A stretch of DNA of 38,246 nucleotides, from NCBI GenBank assembly GCA_048497495.1, contig JAFHCF010000072.1, positions 1 through 38,246 on the forward strand, given 5' to 3'. The DNA comes from JAFHCF01 sp048497495 (GTDB lineage Bacteria; Pseudomonadota; Alphaproteobacteria; Rhizobiales; Ancalomicrobiaceae). The notes under the pieces are model-generated. The model searched no databases, was not told the origin of the DNA, and was given only the letters and a program-made list of their open reading frames with translations. Made by a program: the position numbers and the translations under genes. This document shows, one piece after another, positions 16,154 through 26,098 of the stretch (position 1 is its first letter; each line of letters opens with the position of its first letter).

Positions 16154-16648
16154 TCACGCGATCGCGGCGATGTCCGCGTCGCCGAGGTGGCCGGGGACGA
16201 TGGTGATGGGTACCGGAAAGGTGCCCGCCGCGCGGCCGGCGATCGAGGTGACCAGCGGGCCCGGGCCGTCCGAGCCGGTGCCGGCGGCGAGCACCAGCAC
16301 CGCGATGTCGGCGTCCGCCTCGATCAGGCCGAGCACCTCGTCGGCGTGCGTGCCCTCGCGAATCACCATCTCCGGATCGATCGTGGCGACCTTGGCGGCG
16401 CGGCTGGCGACGGCCAGGAGCACCGCCTCGCCCTCGGCGCGAGCCTGTTGGCGCATCATCTGCTCGACGCCGATGAAGCCGCGGAAGTCGGCGTCGTCGA
16501 CGACGTAGAGCATCACCAGGGCGCCGCCGGTGTGTTGGGCGCGAAGGGCCGCGAAGACGACCGCGCGGTCGCACTCCGGCGTGTCGTCGACGACGACGAG
16601 GAACTTGCGCCGGTGACCGGCCTCGAGTGAGCTGCGTTTCAATCCCAT
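16154..16648 (-). CDS. Universal stress protein family protein
   Basis: A UspA-type alpha/beta protein of 164 residues. The first strand and loop read RKFLVVVDDTPECDRAVVFAA; the central part has EGTHADEVLGLI and the C-terminal nucleotide-loop region AAGTGSDGPGPLVTSIAGRA, near the G-x2-G-x9-G(S/T) pattern of ATP-binding UspA proteins. The ATG at 16646-16648 (MGLKRSSLEAGHRRKF) is chosen from homology; a TTG 12 codons upstream is also in frame. Its role is probably a general stress function; no specific partner is indicated. It lies between trpS and nifU. Confidence 0.85.
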   Translation of the reverse strand: MGLKRSSLEAGHRRKFLVVVDDTPECDRAVVFAALRAQHTGGALVMLYVVDDADFRGFIGVEQMMRQQARAEGEAVLLAVASRAAKVATIDPEMVIREGTHADEVLGLIEADADIAVLVLAAGTGSDGPGPLVTSIAGRAAGTFPVPITIVPGHLGDADIAAIA

Positions 16649-16727
16649 GGAGGGGACCGTGCCACTCCGCCGGCCTTCGCACAAGACGGAGGCATCGCGC
16701 TCTTCGTCGCAACGCCGCCGTCGGCCC

Positions 16728-17789
16728 TCAGCGGATGAAGCCGACGATGTCCTTGACCGCGTCCATCACCGGCCGGGCGATGGCGGAGGCGCGTTCGCCA
16801 CCGTCGCGCAGCACCGCGTCGATATGGGTGGTGTCGGCCATCAGCCGCTTCATTTCGCCGCCCATCGGTCCGAGCTCGTCGACCGCCAGCTCGGTCAGGG
16901 CCGACTTGAAGGTCGAGAACTGGCTGCCGCCGAACTCGCCGAGCACGTCCGCCCGGGCGCGGCCGGAGAGCGCGGCGTAGATGCCGACGAGGTTTTCGGC
17001 CTCCGGCCGGCCGGCGAGGCCCTCGATCTCGCTCGGCAGCGGCTCGGGGTCGGTCTTCGCCTTGCGCAGCTTCTGGGCGATGGTGTCGCGATCGTCGGTC
17101 AGGTTGATGCGCGAGAGGTCGGAGGGGTCCGACTTCGACATCTTCTTGGTGCCGTCGCGAAGCGACATGACGCGGGTCGCCGGGCCCTGGATCAGCGGCT
17201 CGGTCATGGGGAAGAAGGCGTCGCCGAAGCCGTGGTCGCGGATCGATTCGGCGAAGTCGTTGTTGAACTTCTGAGCGATGTCGCGGGTCAGTTCGAGGTG
17301 CTGCTTCTGGTCCTCGCCGACGGGAACGTGGGTGGCGCGATAGACCAGGATGTCGGCGGCCATCAGGCTCGGATAGGCGTAGAGCCCGAGCGAGGCGTTC
17401 TCGCGATCCTTGCCGGCCTTCTCCTTGAACTGCGTCATGCGGTTCATCCAACCGAGCCGGGCGATGCAGTTGAACACCCAGGCGAGCTCGGCGTGTTCGG
17501 GCACGCGGCTCTGGTTGAAGACGATGTGCTTCACCGGATCGATGCCGGCGGCGAGGAAGGCGGCGGTCACCTCGCGGATGTTGCCGGCGAGCTGCTTCGG
17601 GCCCCCCCACACCGAGACGGCCTGCGTGATGGCGTGCAGATCGACGACGCAATAGATGCAGTCGTGGGTCTTCTGCATCTCGACGAAGCGCAGGATGGCG
17701 CCGAGATAGTTGCCGAGGTGGAGATTGCCGGTCGGCTGGACCCCGGAGAAGACGCGGGGTTCGAAGGTGGCGACAACATCGTCGGTCAT
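16728..17789 (-). CDS. trpS: Tryptophanyl-tRNA synthetase
   Basis: A class I aminoacyl-tRNA synthetase that charges tRNA-Trp. The 353-residue length is typical. The HIGH-type motif is HLGN at about 24-27 in VFSGVQPTGNLHLGNYLGA, and the KMSKS motif occurs intact in GTKKMSKSDPSD near residue 212. The ATG at 17787-17789 (MTDDVVATFEPRVFSG) is preceded by GGAAG. It follows murJ by 80 nt, an order conserved across Hyphomicrobiales. Confidence 0.97.
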   Translation of the reverse strand: MTDDVVATFEPRVFSGVQPTGNLHLGNYLGAILRFVEMQKTHDCIYCVVDLHAITQAVSVWGGPKQLAGNIREVTAAFLAAGIDPVKHIVFNQSRVPEHAELAWVFNCIARLGWMNRMTQFKEKAGKDRENASLGLYAYPSLMAADILVYRATHVPVGEDQKQHLELTRDIAQKFNNDFAESIRDHGFGDAFFPMTEPLIQGPATRVMSLRDGTKKMSKSDPSDLSRINLTDDRDTIAQKLRKAKTDPEPLPSEIEGLAGRPEAENLVGIYAALSGRARADVLGEFGGSQFSTFKSALTELAVDELGPMGGEMKRLMADTTHIDAVLRDGGERASAIARPVMDAVKDIVGFIR

Positions 17790-17869
17790 GGCTCGCTTCC
17801 GTCTTCGACGCCACCGCGAGGCGGCGCGGATCTCGTCGCGGCCACTCGATCGGCGGCCCACGCGGCGGG

Positions 17870-19480
17870 TTATGCGCGATCCTCGGGGCGCGGGCAAGAC
17901 GCCTCGACGACGAGCCCGTCACGCCGGCCGGCGGCGAGGGCGCGCAGCCGGGCGAGGTCGACGACCCGAAAGGCGACGACGAGGGCGGCGTAGACGAGAA
18001 GACCCGTCGCCACCAGGCCCGCCAGCGCGCCAGCGCGCCACACCAATGGGCGGCCGGCGGCGAGAAGATCGGCGAGGGCGCCGTGGGCGAGATGAACCAC
18101 CGCCGCCATGACCACGGCGGCGGCGGCGAGCCGGGCGAGGCGGCCGAGCACGATCCCGCCCAGGCGCCAGTGCCGGCGCCGCAGGAGGAGGGCGAGGAGA
18201 AGCCCGGCGTTGACCCATCCGGCGGCGGCGGTGGCGATGGCGACGCTGAGCCAGCCGACGACCGGCCACAGCGCCAGGGCGAGGGCGAGATTGACGGCGA
18301 CGGCGACGCCGCCGACCACCATCGGGGTCGCGGTGTCCTCGCGGGCGAAGAAGGCCGGCGCCAGCACCCGGACCAGGACGAAGGCGGGCAGGCCGACGGC
18401 GAAGATCGCCAGGGCACGGGCCGAGGCGGCGCGGTCGGTGGAGAGGAAGGCGCCGCGTTCGAAGAGGATCGAGACGATCGGGTCGGCGAGGAGGATCAGC
18501 GCCAAGGCCGCCGGCAGGGCCAGGGCGAGGGCGAATTCGAGCGCTCGGTTCTGCACCGCGTGGCTCTCGGCGCCGTCGCCGTCGCGCAAGGCGAGGGCGA
18601 TCTCGGGCAGGAGCACCTGACCGACGGCGATGCCGACGACGCCGAGCGGCAATTGGTAGAGCCGGTCGGCATAATAGAGCCAGGACACCGCGCCGGCGGT
18701 GGTCGAGGCGATCATGGTGCCGACGATCAGGCCGATCTCGCTCATCCCGCCGGCGAGGAGACCGGGCAGGCCGAGGCGCCACAGGCGGCGGATCTCGGGC
18801 GTCAGGCGCGGCGACAGGCGCGGCGGCATCGCGCCGAGACGCATCGCCGCCGCGACCAGGAGGCCGACCTGGGCGAGGCCGGCGACGGTGACCGCGATGG
18901 CCAGCCCGCGACCGGCGCGCGCCGGTTCGACACCGCCGGCGACGAGCAGGGCGACGAGGGCGCCGATCAGCACGAGGTTGAGGACGACCGGGGCCAGCGC
19001 CGGCACCAGGAAGCGACGATCGGCGGCCAGCCGGCCGGAGAGCAGCGCCACGACGCTGACGCAGGCGAGATAGGGGAAGCACAAGCGGGCGAGATCGATC
19101 GCCAGGGCGCGCTTGCCGACGTCGACGGCGAAACCCGGCGCCAGGAGATCGATCAGGGCGGGAGCGAAGATCATCGCCGGGATCGACACCGCCACCACCA
19201 CCGCCGTCAGGCCGGCCAGCGCCTCTCCGGCGAAGCGCCCCGCCGCCGGCTCTCCGGCCTCGCCGCGCAGGCGGACGAAGAGCGGCACGAAGGCGGCGGC
19301 GAAGGCGCCCTCGGCGAAGAGGCGGCGGAACAGGTTGGGCAGGCGGAAGGCGACGAAGAAGGCGTCGGCGACCGGCCCGGTGCCGAGCACCGCGGCGATC
19401 AGGGTGTCGCGCAGGAAGCCGAGCACCCGGCTCGCCAGGGTGACGCCGCCGACGGTGAGAACGTTGCGGAACAGCGACAT
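17870..19480 (-). CDS. murJ: Lipid II flippase MurJ
   Basis: MurJ moves the peptidoglycan precursor lipid II across the inner membrane. The 536-residue product contains about 14 hydrophobic segments. The N-terminus MSLFRNVLTVGGVTLASRVLGFLRD and the downstream DAFFVAFRLPNLFRRLFAEGAF are signatures of the MviN/MurJ family, with the essential arginines of those stretches present. It follows glnD by 42 nt in the same direction and precedes trpS. Confidence 0.96.
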   Translation of the reverse strand: MSLFRNVLTVGGVTLASRVLGFLRDTLIAAVLGTGPVADAFFVAFRLPNLFRRLFAEGAFAAAFVPLFVRLRGEAGEPAAGRFAGEALAGLTAVVVAVSIPAMIFAPALIDLLAPGFAVDVGKRALAIDLARLCFPYLACVSVVALLSGRLAADRRFLVPALAPVVLNLVLIGALVALLVAGGVEPARAGRGLAIAVTVAGLAQVGLLVAAAMRLGAMPPRLSPRLTPEIRRLWRLGLPGLLAGGMSEIGLIVGTMIASTTAGAVSWLYYADRLYQLPLGVVGIAVGQVLLPEIALALRDGDGAESHAVQNRALEFALALALPAALALILLADPIVSILFERGAFLSTDRAASARALAIFAVGLPAFVLVRVLAPAFFAREDTATPMVVGGVAVAVNLALALALWPVVGWLSVAIATAAAGWVNAGLLLALLLRRRHWRLGGIVLGRLARLAAAAVVMAAVVHLAHGALADLLAAGRPLVWRAGALAGLVATGLLVYAALVVAFRVVDLARLRALAAGRRDGLVVEASCPRPEDRA

Positions 19481-19522
19481 CGGCGCGGCGTCTCGTCGGT
19501 GGCGGCGGCCGGGGGCTCCGGC

Positions 19523-22315
19523 TCAGGCCGAGATGCGTTCGGACTTCCCGGCGTCGCGACCGAGGTCGAAGGCGCGCACCAGATGTTCGCGGATGGTCTT
19601 CTCGCGCGACCGGTTGTCGACCTTGTGGCCGAAGAGATCGGTCACGTAGAAGACGTCGACCACACGCTCGCCGAAGGTGGCGATATGGGCGGAGGCGATG
19701 TTGAGGTTGAGGTCGGAGATCTCGCGGGTGAGGTCGTAGAGCAGGCCCGGGCGATCGAGGCCGGAGACCTCCAGCACGGTGAAGCGATCCGACCACGAGT
19801 TGTTGACCATCACGTCGGTCGGGATGGTGAAGGCCTTGAGGCGGGCGCGGCCGGCGGTCTTGCGCTCGACCTGCTCGGGCAGGCGCTCGAGCCCGGTCAG
19901 GGTCTTCTCGATCAGCGCCGAGATGCGCTGGCCGCGGCGGCGCTCGTCCTCGTCGTCGGCGAATTCGCGGCCGACGAAGATGGTGTCGAGGGCGAGGCCG
20001 TCGGTGGTGGTGTAGATCTGGGCGTCGACGATGTTGGCCCCGGCCACGGCGCAGGCGCCGGCGATCGCCGAGAGCAGGCGCGGATGGTCGTCGGCGAGCA
20101 CCGTGATCTCGGTGACGCCCTCGAAGACATGCGGCTTCACCGAGGTGGAGAGCTGCTTGCGGTCGCGGGTCGCCTGGCGGATGAACTCGGCGTGCTGGAT
20201 CTTGCGGACGAGGTCGACGCGCAGCCAGTAGGGCGGATAGTGGCGCTCGATGTAGGCCTTCTTCTCCTCGTCGCTCCAACCGACCAGCCGTTCCGCCAGT
20301 TCGGCCTTGGCGTGGGCGACGCGCTGGTTGCGCCCGACCTGGGAGTGGCCGCCGGCGAGATAGGGCTCGGTCTCGTAGTAGAGGGTGCGCAGCAGCTGAC
20401 CCTTCCAGCCGTTGAAGACGCCGGGGCCGACGGCGCGGATGTCGGCGATCGTCAGGCAATGGAGGAGGCGCAGGCGCTCCGGCGACTGCACGATCTCGGC
20501 GAAGGTCTCGATGGTGCGGCGGTCGTTGAGGTCGCGGCCCTGGGCGACCGAACTCATCACCAGATGGTTCTCGACCAGCCAGGCGACGGTCTCGGTCTCG
20601 GCGGCGCTGAGGCCGAAACGGGGCCCGAGCCGGCGGGCGATCTTGCCGCCGTAGAGCGAATGGTCCTCCGGCCGGCCCTTGGCGATGTCGTGGAGGAAGG
20701 TCGCCAAATAGACCACCCGGCGGTTCTGGATGCCGGGGAAGAGCTCGGTGGCGAGTGGCACCTCCTCCTTGAGATTGCCCTTCTCGATCGCCGCCAGCTC
20801 ACCGATCGAGCGCAGGAGGTGCTCGTCGACGGTGTAGTGGTGATACATGTTGAACTGCATCATCGCGACGACCTTGCCGAACTCCGGGACGAAGCGGCCG
20901 AGGACGCCGGTCTCGTTCATGCGCCGGAGCACCCGCTCGGGATCGTGGCGGGAGGCGACGATGTCGAGGAACAGCCGGTTGGCGGTCTCGTCGGTGCGCA
21001 GGGTCTCGTCGATCAGCCGCAGCGAGCGGGTGATCAGCTGCAACGCGTCGGGATGGAAGTCGAGATTGTTGCGATCGGCCTCGTGGAAGATGCGGATCAG
21101 GTTGACCGGATCGCGGACGAAGACCTGCGGATCGGCGACGTTGATGCGGGCGTGATCGACGGCGAAGGCGTGGCCGGCGGAGGCGGTGACCTTGGTGCGG
21201 CGGCGGGTGAAACGGCCGAAGAAGCGGTTCAGCGCCGGCGCCTGCTTGACGTGCTGCTCCTCCAGCGCGGCGCAGAAGATCAGCGTGAGATCGCCGACGC
21301 TCTTGGCGAAGAGGAAGTAGTGCTTCATGAAGCGCTCGACGGCGCGCAGGCCCTGCTTGTCGACATAGCCGAGACGGGCGGCGATCTCGCGCTGGAGGTC
21401 GAAGGACAGGCGCTCCTCCGCCCGGCCGGTGGCGAAGTGCATGTGGCAGCGGATGCCCCAGAGGAAATCGTCGCAGCGTTCGAAACGGCTGTATTCCGAC
21501 TTGGAGAAGACGCCGGCGGCGATCAGCTCGCGGGCGTCCTTGACCCGATAGAAGTACTTGGCGATCCAGAACAGGGTCTGGAGATCGCGCAAGCCGCCCT
21601 TGCCCTCCTTGATGTTGGGCTCGACCAGATAGCGGCTCATGCCCTGGCGCTTGTGACGGTCGTCGCGTTCGGCGAGCTTGGCGGCGATGTATTCGCGGCC
21701 CGTCCCCTGCACCACCTCGTGGTCGAAGCGCTTCACCAGATCGTCGAAGAGCGGCCGGTCGCCCCAGATGTAGCGCGCCTCCAGGATGGCGGTGCGGATG
21801 GTGAGGTCGGAGCGCGACAGGCGAATGCATTCCTCGACGTTGCGGGTGGCGTGGCCGACCTTCAGGCCGAGGTCCCACAACATGTAGAGGATGTATTCGA
21901 CGACGCTCTCGCCCCAGGGCGTCTGCTTGTAGGGAAGCAGGAACAGCAGATCGATGTCGGAGCCCGGCGCCAGCGTCGCCCGGCCGTAGCCGCCGACGGC
22001 GGTCACCGACATGCGCTCGGCCGAGGAGGGGTTCTTCACCGGATAGACGTGGCTGACGGCGAAGTCGTAGATCACCCGGATCAGCTCGTCCTGGACGAAG
22101 CTCAGGCGCTCCGCGCAGAGCACGCCGCCCCGGTCGGCCATCAGCCGCTCCTGGATCAGGGCGCGCGTCTCCAGCCGGACTTCCTTGAGGATCGCCAAGG
22201 CCTTGGCCCGGACCGCCGGATTGCCGCCGTCGGCGCCGTCGGCGGTCAGGGCGGTGAGCTGGCGGCGCAGATCGTCGGCGTCGATCAATCCTTCGAAACG
22301 CTTCGGCGCGGTCAT
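19523..22315 (-). CDS. glnD: [Protein-PII] uridylyltransferase/uridylyl-removing enzyme
   Basis: GlnD senses glutamine and adds or removes UMP on PII proteins, controlling nitrogen assimilation. The 930-residue product has the nucleotidyltransferase motif GGYGRATLAPGSDIDLLF (about 108-125), the GlnD linker domain, an HD phosphohydrolase site in FLHDIAKGRPEDHS near residue 540, and two C-terminal ACT domains (about 735-815 and 845-920). All expected catalytic residues seem present. ATG at 22313-22315 with AAGGAA upstream. It lies divergent to two small plus-strand genes and upstream of murJ and trpS. Confidence 0.97.
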   Translation of the reverse strand: MTAPKRFEGLIDADDLRRQLTALTADGADGGNPAVRAKALAILKEVRLETRALIQERLMADRGGVLCAERLSFVQDELIRVIYDFAVSHVYPVKNPSSAERMSVTAVGGYGRATLAPGSDIDLLFLLPYKQTPWGESVVEYILYMLWDLGLKVGHATRNVEECIRLSRSDLTIRTAILEARYIWGDRPLFDDLVKRFDHEVVQGTGREYIAAKLAERDDRHKRQGMSRYLVEPNIKEGKGGLRDLQTLFWIAKYFYRVKDARELIAAGVFSKSEYSRFERCDDFLWGIRCHMHFATGRAEERLSFDLQREIAARLGYVDKQGLRAVERFMKHYFLFAKSVGDLTLIFCAALEEQHVKQAPALNRFFGRFTRRRTKVTASAGHAFAVDHARINVADPQVFVRDPVNLIRIFHEADRNNLDFHPDALQLITRSLRLIDETLRTDETANRLFLDIVASRHDPERVLRRMNETGVLGRFVPEFGKVVAMMQFNMYHHYTVDEHLLRSIGELAAIEKGNLKEEVPLATELFPGIQNRRVVYLATFLHDIAKGRPEDHSLYGGKIARRLGPRFGLSAAETETVAWLVENHLVMSSVAQGRDLNDRRTIETFAEIVQSPERLRLLHCLTIADIRAVGPGVFNGWKGQLLRTLYYETEPYLAGGHSQVGRNQRVAHAKAELAERLVGWSDEEKKAYIERHYPPYWLRVDLVRKIQHAEFIRQATRDRKQLSTSVKPHVFEGVTEITVLADDHPRLLSAIAGACAVAGANIVDAQIYTTTDGLALDTIFVGREFADDEDERRRGQRISALIEKTLTGLERLPEQVERKTAGRARLKAFTIPTDVMVNNSWSDRFTVLEVSGLDRPGLLYDLTREISDLNLNIASAHIATFGERVVDVFYVTDLFGHKVDNRSREKTIREHLVRAFDLGRDAGKSERISA

Positions 22316-22369
22316 CGAGTGGCGGTTTCCTTGTCGGCGGCGACGCGGGACGGCGAAGCTTGCCGGTGC

Positions 22370-22398
22370 AAAATAGACGCGCCCGCCTCACCTTTCCA
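22370..22398 (-). promoter_or_regulatory. Possible glnD promoter
   Basis: Minus strand: -35-like TGGAAA at 22393-22398 and -10-like TATTTT at 22370-22375, 17 nt apart, about 55 nt before the glnD start. The rest of the 291-nt gap between glnD and the first small gene shows only an AT-rich patch at 22483-22490, possibly part of a plus-strand promoter. Confidence 0.35.
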
Positions 22399-22606
22399 TC
22401 GGTGATCGCCGCCGAGGGCGAAAAGACCGCCGATCGCGCCGCGACTGCGACCATCGGACCCCTTACGGCGAACTACCTACGCATATATCTGTACGCGCCG
22501 CCGACCATTCCGGTGTGGCGAGGTCGCTTCGGCGTTCGGCGCGGACGGATACTCCGCCGGTACCCGGTGACGCTCGCGCGCGGCGATCGTTCCCGAGGAG
22601 GACATC

Positions 22607-22780
22607 TTGCTGATCATCGTCACCCTGGCGGTTCTCGCCGCCTTCGTCGCTTCCGTCGTCGTCTGGGGCTACCCGGCGCTGATCATCGGCGCCCTTGTCG
22701 GCGTCGTATTGGCCTTCATCGCCATCCTGGCCCTCACCGCCGACGGCCTGTTTCCGCGCGGCGGCGGTTCGGCGCATTGA
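22607..22780 (+). CDS. Small two-helix membrane protein
   Basis: A 57-residue protein with a TTG start preceded by a near-perfect Shine-Dalgarno, GAGGAGG at 22595-22601, five nt upstream. It is strongly hydrophobic: helix 1 about residues 2-20, a short WGYP turn, helix 2 about 22-44, then a glycine-rich, partly basic tail. I do not recognise a family. The ribosome-binding site, the clean membrane profile and the lack of a competing frame support a real gene. It lies upstream of a second small membrane gene on the same strand and divergent from glnD, so the pair may form a short operon. Confidence 0.65.
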   Translation: MLIIVTLAVLAAFVASVVVWGYPALIIGALVGVVLAFIAILALTADGLFPRGGGSAH

Positions 22781-22970
22781 TGCCGTCGACCGGCACCGGC
22801 GGCTCGACCGCCGGCGCCGGCGTCGGCGCGCCTCCGTGACGTTCCCAGCTGTGCGGCGGGTGAATTCGCGCTAGAGTGAAATGCGAGAATGATCGCTCGC
22901 ATCCGCGGGCGCCGCCGGTCGGCAGTCCTCCGAAGGTCGCGCATCGCGGATCTCGTGCAGGAGAAGCAAT

Positions 22971-23177
22971 ATGACCGGCTTGACGCTCCTCATCGGCATC
23001 GTCGTGTTCGTCGCCCTGGTCATCGCCCTGGCGGGACCGGTGCGCGGCTGGTTCACCAGCGAATCCAAGGTCTTCCTGCACGACCTCCCGGCCCGGGACG
23101 AAATCGAGCTGGAAGAGGCTCAACGCGAGGCGACGGCGGAGCCGAAACCGCACGTCAAGCCCGGACAGGCCGACTGA
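22971..23177 (+). CDS. Small single-span membrane protein
   Basis: A 68-residue protein. An N-terminal hydrophobic segment (about residues 4-23, LTLLIGIVVFVALVIALAG) would anchor it in the inner membrane. The remainder is hydrophilic and charged (EIELEEAQREATAEPKP). AGGAG lies eight nt before the ATG. I do not recognise a family. The 190 nt between this and the preceding small gene hold a -10-like TAGAGT at 22872 but no clear -35. A bidirectional terminator about 255 nt downstream would end its transcript. Confidence 0.7.
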   Translation: MTGLTLLIGIVVFVALVIALAGPVRGWFTSESKVFLHDLPARDEIELEEAQREATAEPKPHVKPGQAD

Positions 23178-23283
23178 CGGGCGACGCCGCGAGGGCGATG
23201 GTTCGGGCGGGGTGAATTCGTCGATTTCAGGCGTTGTTCCGCGCCGCACGCCGATGCGCGGGATGGGCGGATGATTTCAGCGA

Positions 23284-23313
23284 CATCCTTCGTGGAACGC
23301 CGCGAAGGGGATG
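23284..23313. repeat. Degenerate copy of the right-hand hairpin
   Basis: The imperfect inverted repeat pairs CATCCTTCGTGG with CCGCGAAGGGGATG. Its 3' arm shares CCGCGAAGGGGA with the hairpin at 23454-23486, so the two look like diverged copies flanking the direct repeats. Confidence 0.55.
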
Positions 23314-23321
23314 AGACTGGC

Positions 23322-23433
23322 GGCTTCTCCTCCGGACCGGCGCGGGACGCGCCGTGCGTTCGTCGGTCGAAGGCGCCGACCTGGGCTTCTCCTCCGGCCC
23401 GGCGCGGAACGCGCCGTGCGTTCGTCGGTCGAA
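23322..23433. repeat. Two direct 50-bp repeats, 62-bp period
   Basis: Copies at 23322-23371 and 23384-23433 are identical at 48 of 50 positions. Both start GGCTTCTCCTCCGG and end CGTTCGTCGGTCGAA. Each unit holds a GGCGCG/CGCGCC arm pair. Frames across the repeat have no family match and low complexity, so I treat it as noncoding. It belongs to a 315-nt gap without genes between the second small gene (ends 23177) and maeB. Confidence 0.85.
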
Positions 23434-23452
23434 AAGCCCCACCGGGGCTTTT
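23432..23452. terminator. Bidirectional intrinsic terminator
   Basis: AAAAGCCCC, loop ACC, GGGGCTTTT: a perfect 9-bp stem with A and T tracts on both sides. It lies between the convergent small plus-strand gene and maeB and could end both transcripts. Confidence 0.85.
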
Positions 23453-23453
23453 C

Positions 23454-23486
23454 GTCTCCCCTTCGCGGTTCCCGCGAAGGGGAGAC
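23454..23486. repeat. 15-bp perfect hairpin after maeB
   Basis: Arm GTCTCCCCTTCGCGG (23454-23468), loop TTC, arm CCGCGAAGGGGAGAC (23472-23486). It lies 6 nt from the maeB stop and next to the terminator. It may stabilise the maeB 3' end and resembles extragenic palindromes. Confidence 0.8.
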
Positions 23487-23492
23487 CCCTCC

Positions 23493-25775
<2,283 letters not shown>

Positions 25776-26098
25776 CGGTCTCTCCCGGCGCCGTTCGAGC
25801 GCGGTTCTTCTTGTCGGCGGGAGATGGGGGCGCGTCGCGGCGGCGGTGCGCGCCACGAACTTCCCGACACCACGTCTCGTCGAAGGGGAGGCGAACCATA
25901 GTCGCCCGACACGCGCCGCTCAAGCGCTGGTCGACCCCGGAATGCGCGCAAACGCATGCGTCATTGGTCTCGAGTCGCCGAAAGTTGCCGCGAGCGCGCT
26001 TCGCCCGTGGATACCGGCCGGCGCGGGGCGCCGCGAGGTCGCGCCCGACGCGGCATCTGCTATGGTTCGCCCTCCCGCCACACTCCCGAGAGCCTTCC
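25776..26098. other. Divergent maeB/mutS control region
   Basis: These 323 nt hold no gene I can support. They contain the maeB promoter (25895-25923), a -10-like TATGGT at 26061-26066 before mutS with no good -35, and a matching inverted pair: CTATGGTTCGCCCTCCC at 26060-26076 and, on the minus strand, the same motif with one base less at 25886-25901. Confidence 0.7.
25895..25923 (-). promoter_or_regulatory. Putative maeB promoter
   Basis: Minus strand: -35 TTGAGC at 25918-25923 and -10 TATGGT at 25895-25900, separated by 17 nt. Confidence 0.6.

Noticed and set aside
18083..22405. Very long open frame opposite murJ and glnD
   Set aside because: It is antisense to two clear genes, with Asp/Glu/Gly/Ala-rich composition and no family match. 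Such frames arise in very GC-rich DNA and occur opposite most genes here.
22780..22839. 19-codon frame starting in the stop of the first small gene (TGATG)
   Set aside because: Gly/Ser/Thr-rich, too short to judge and lacking its own ribosome-binding site.
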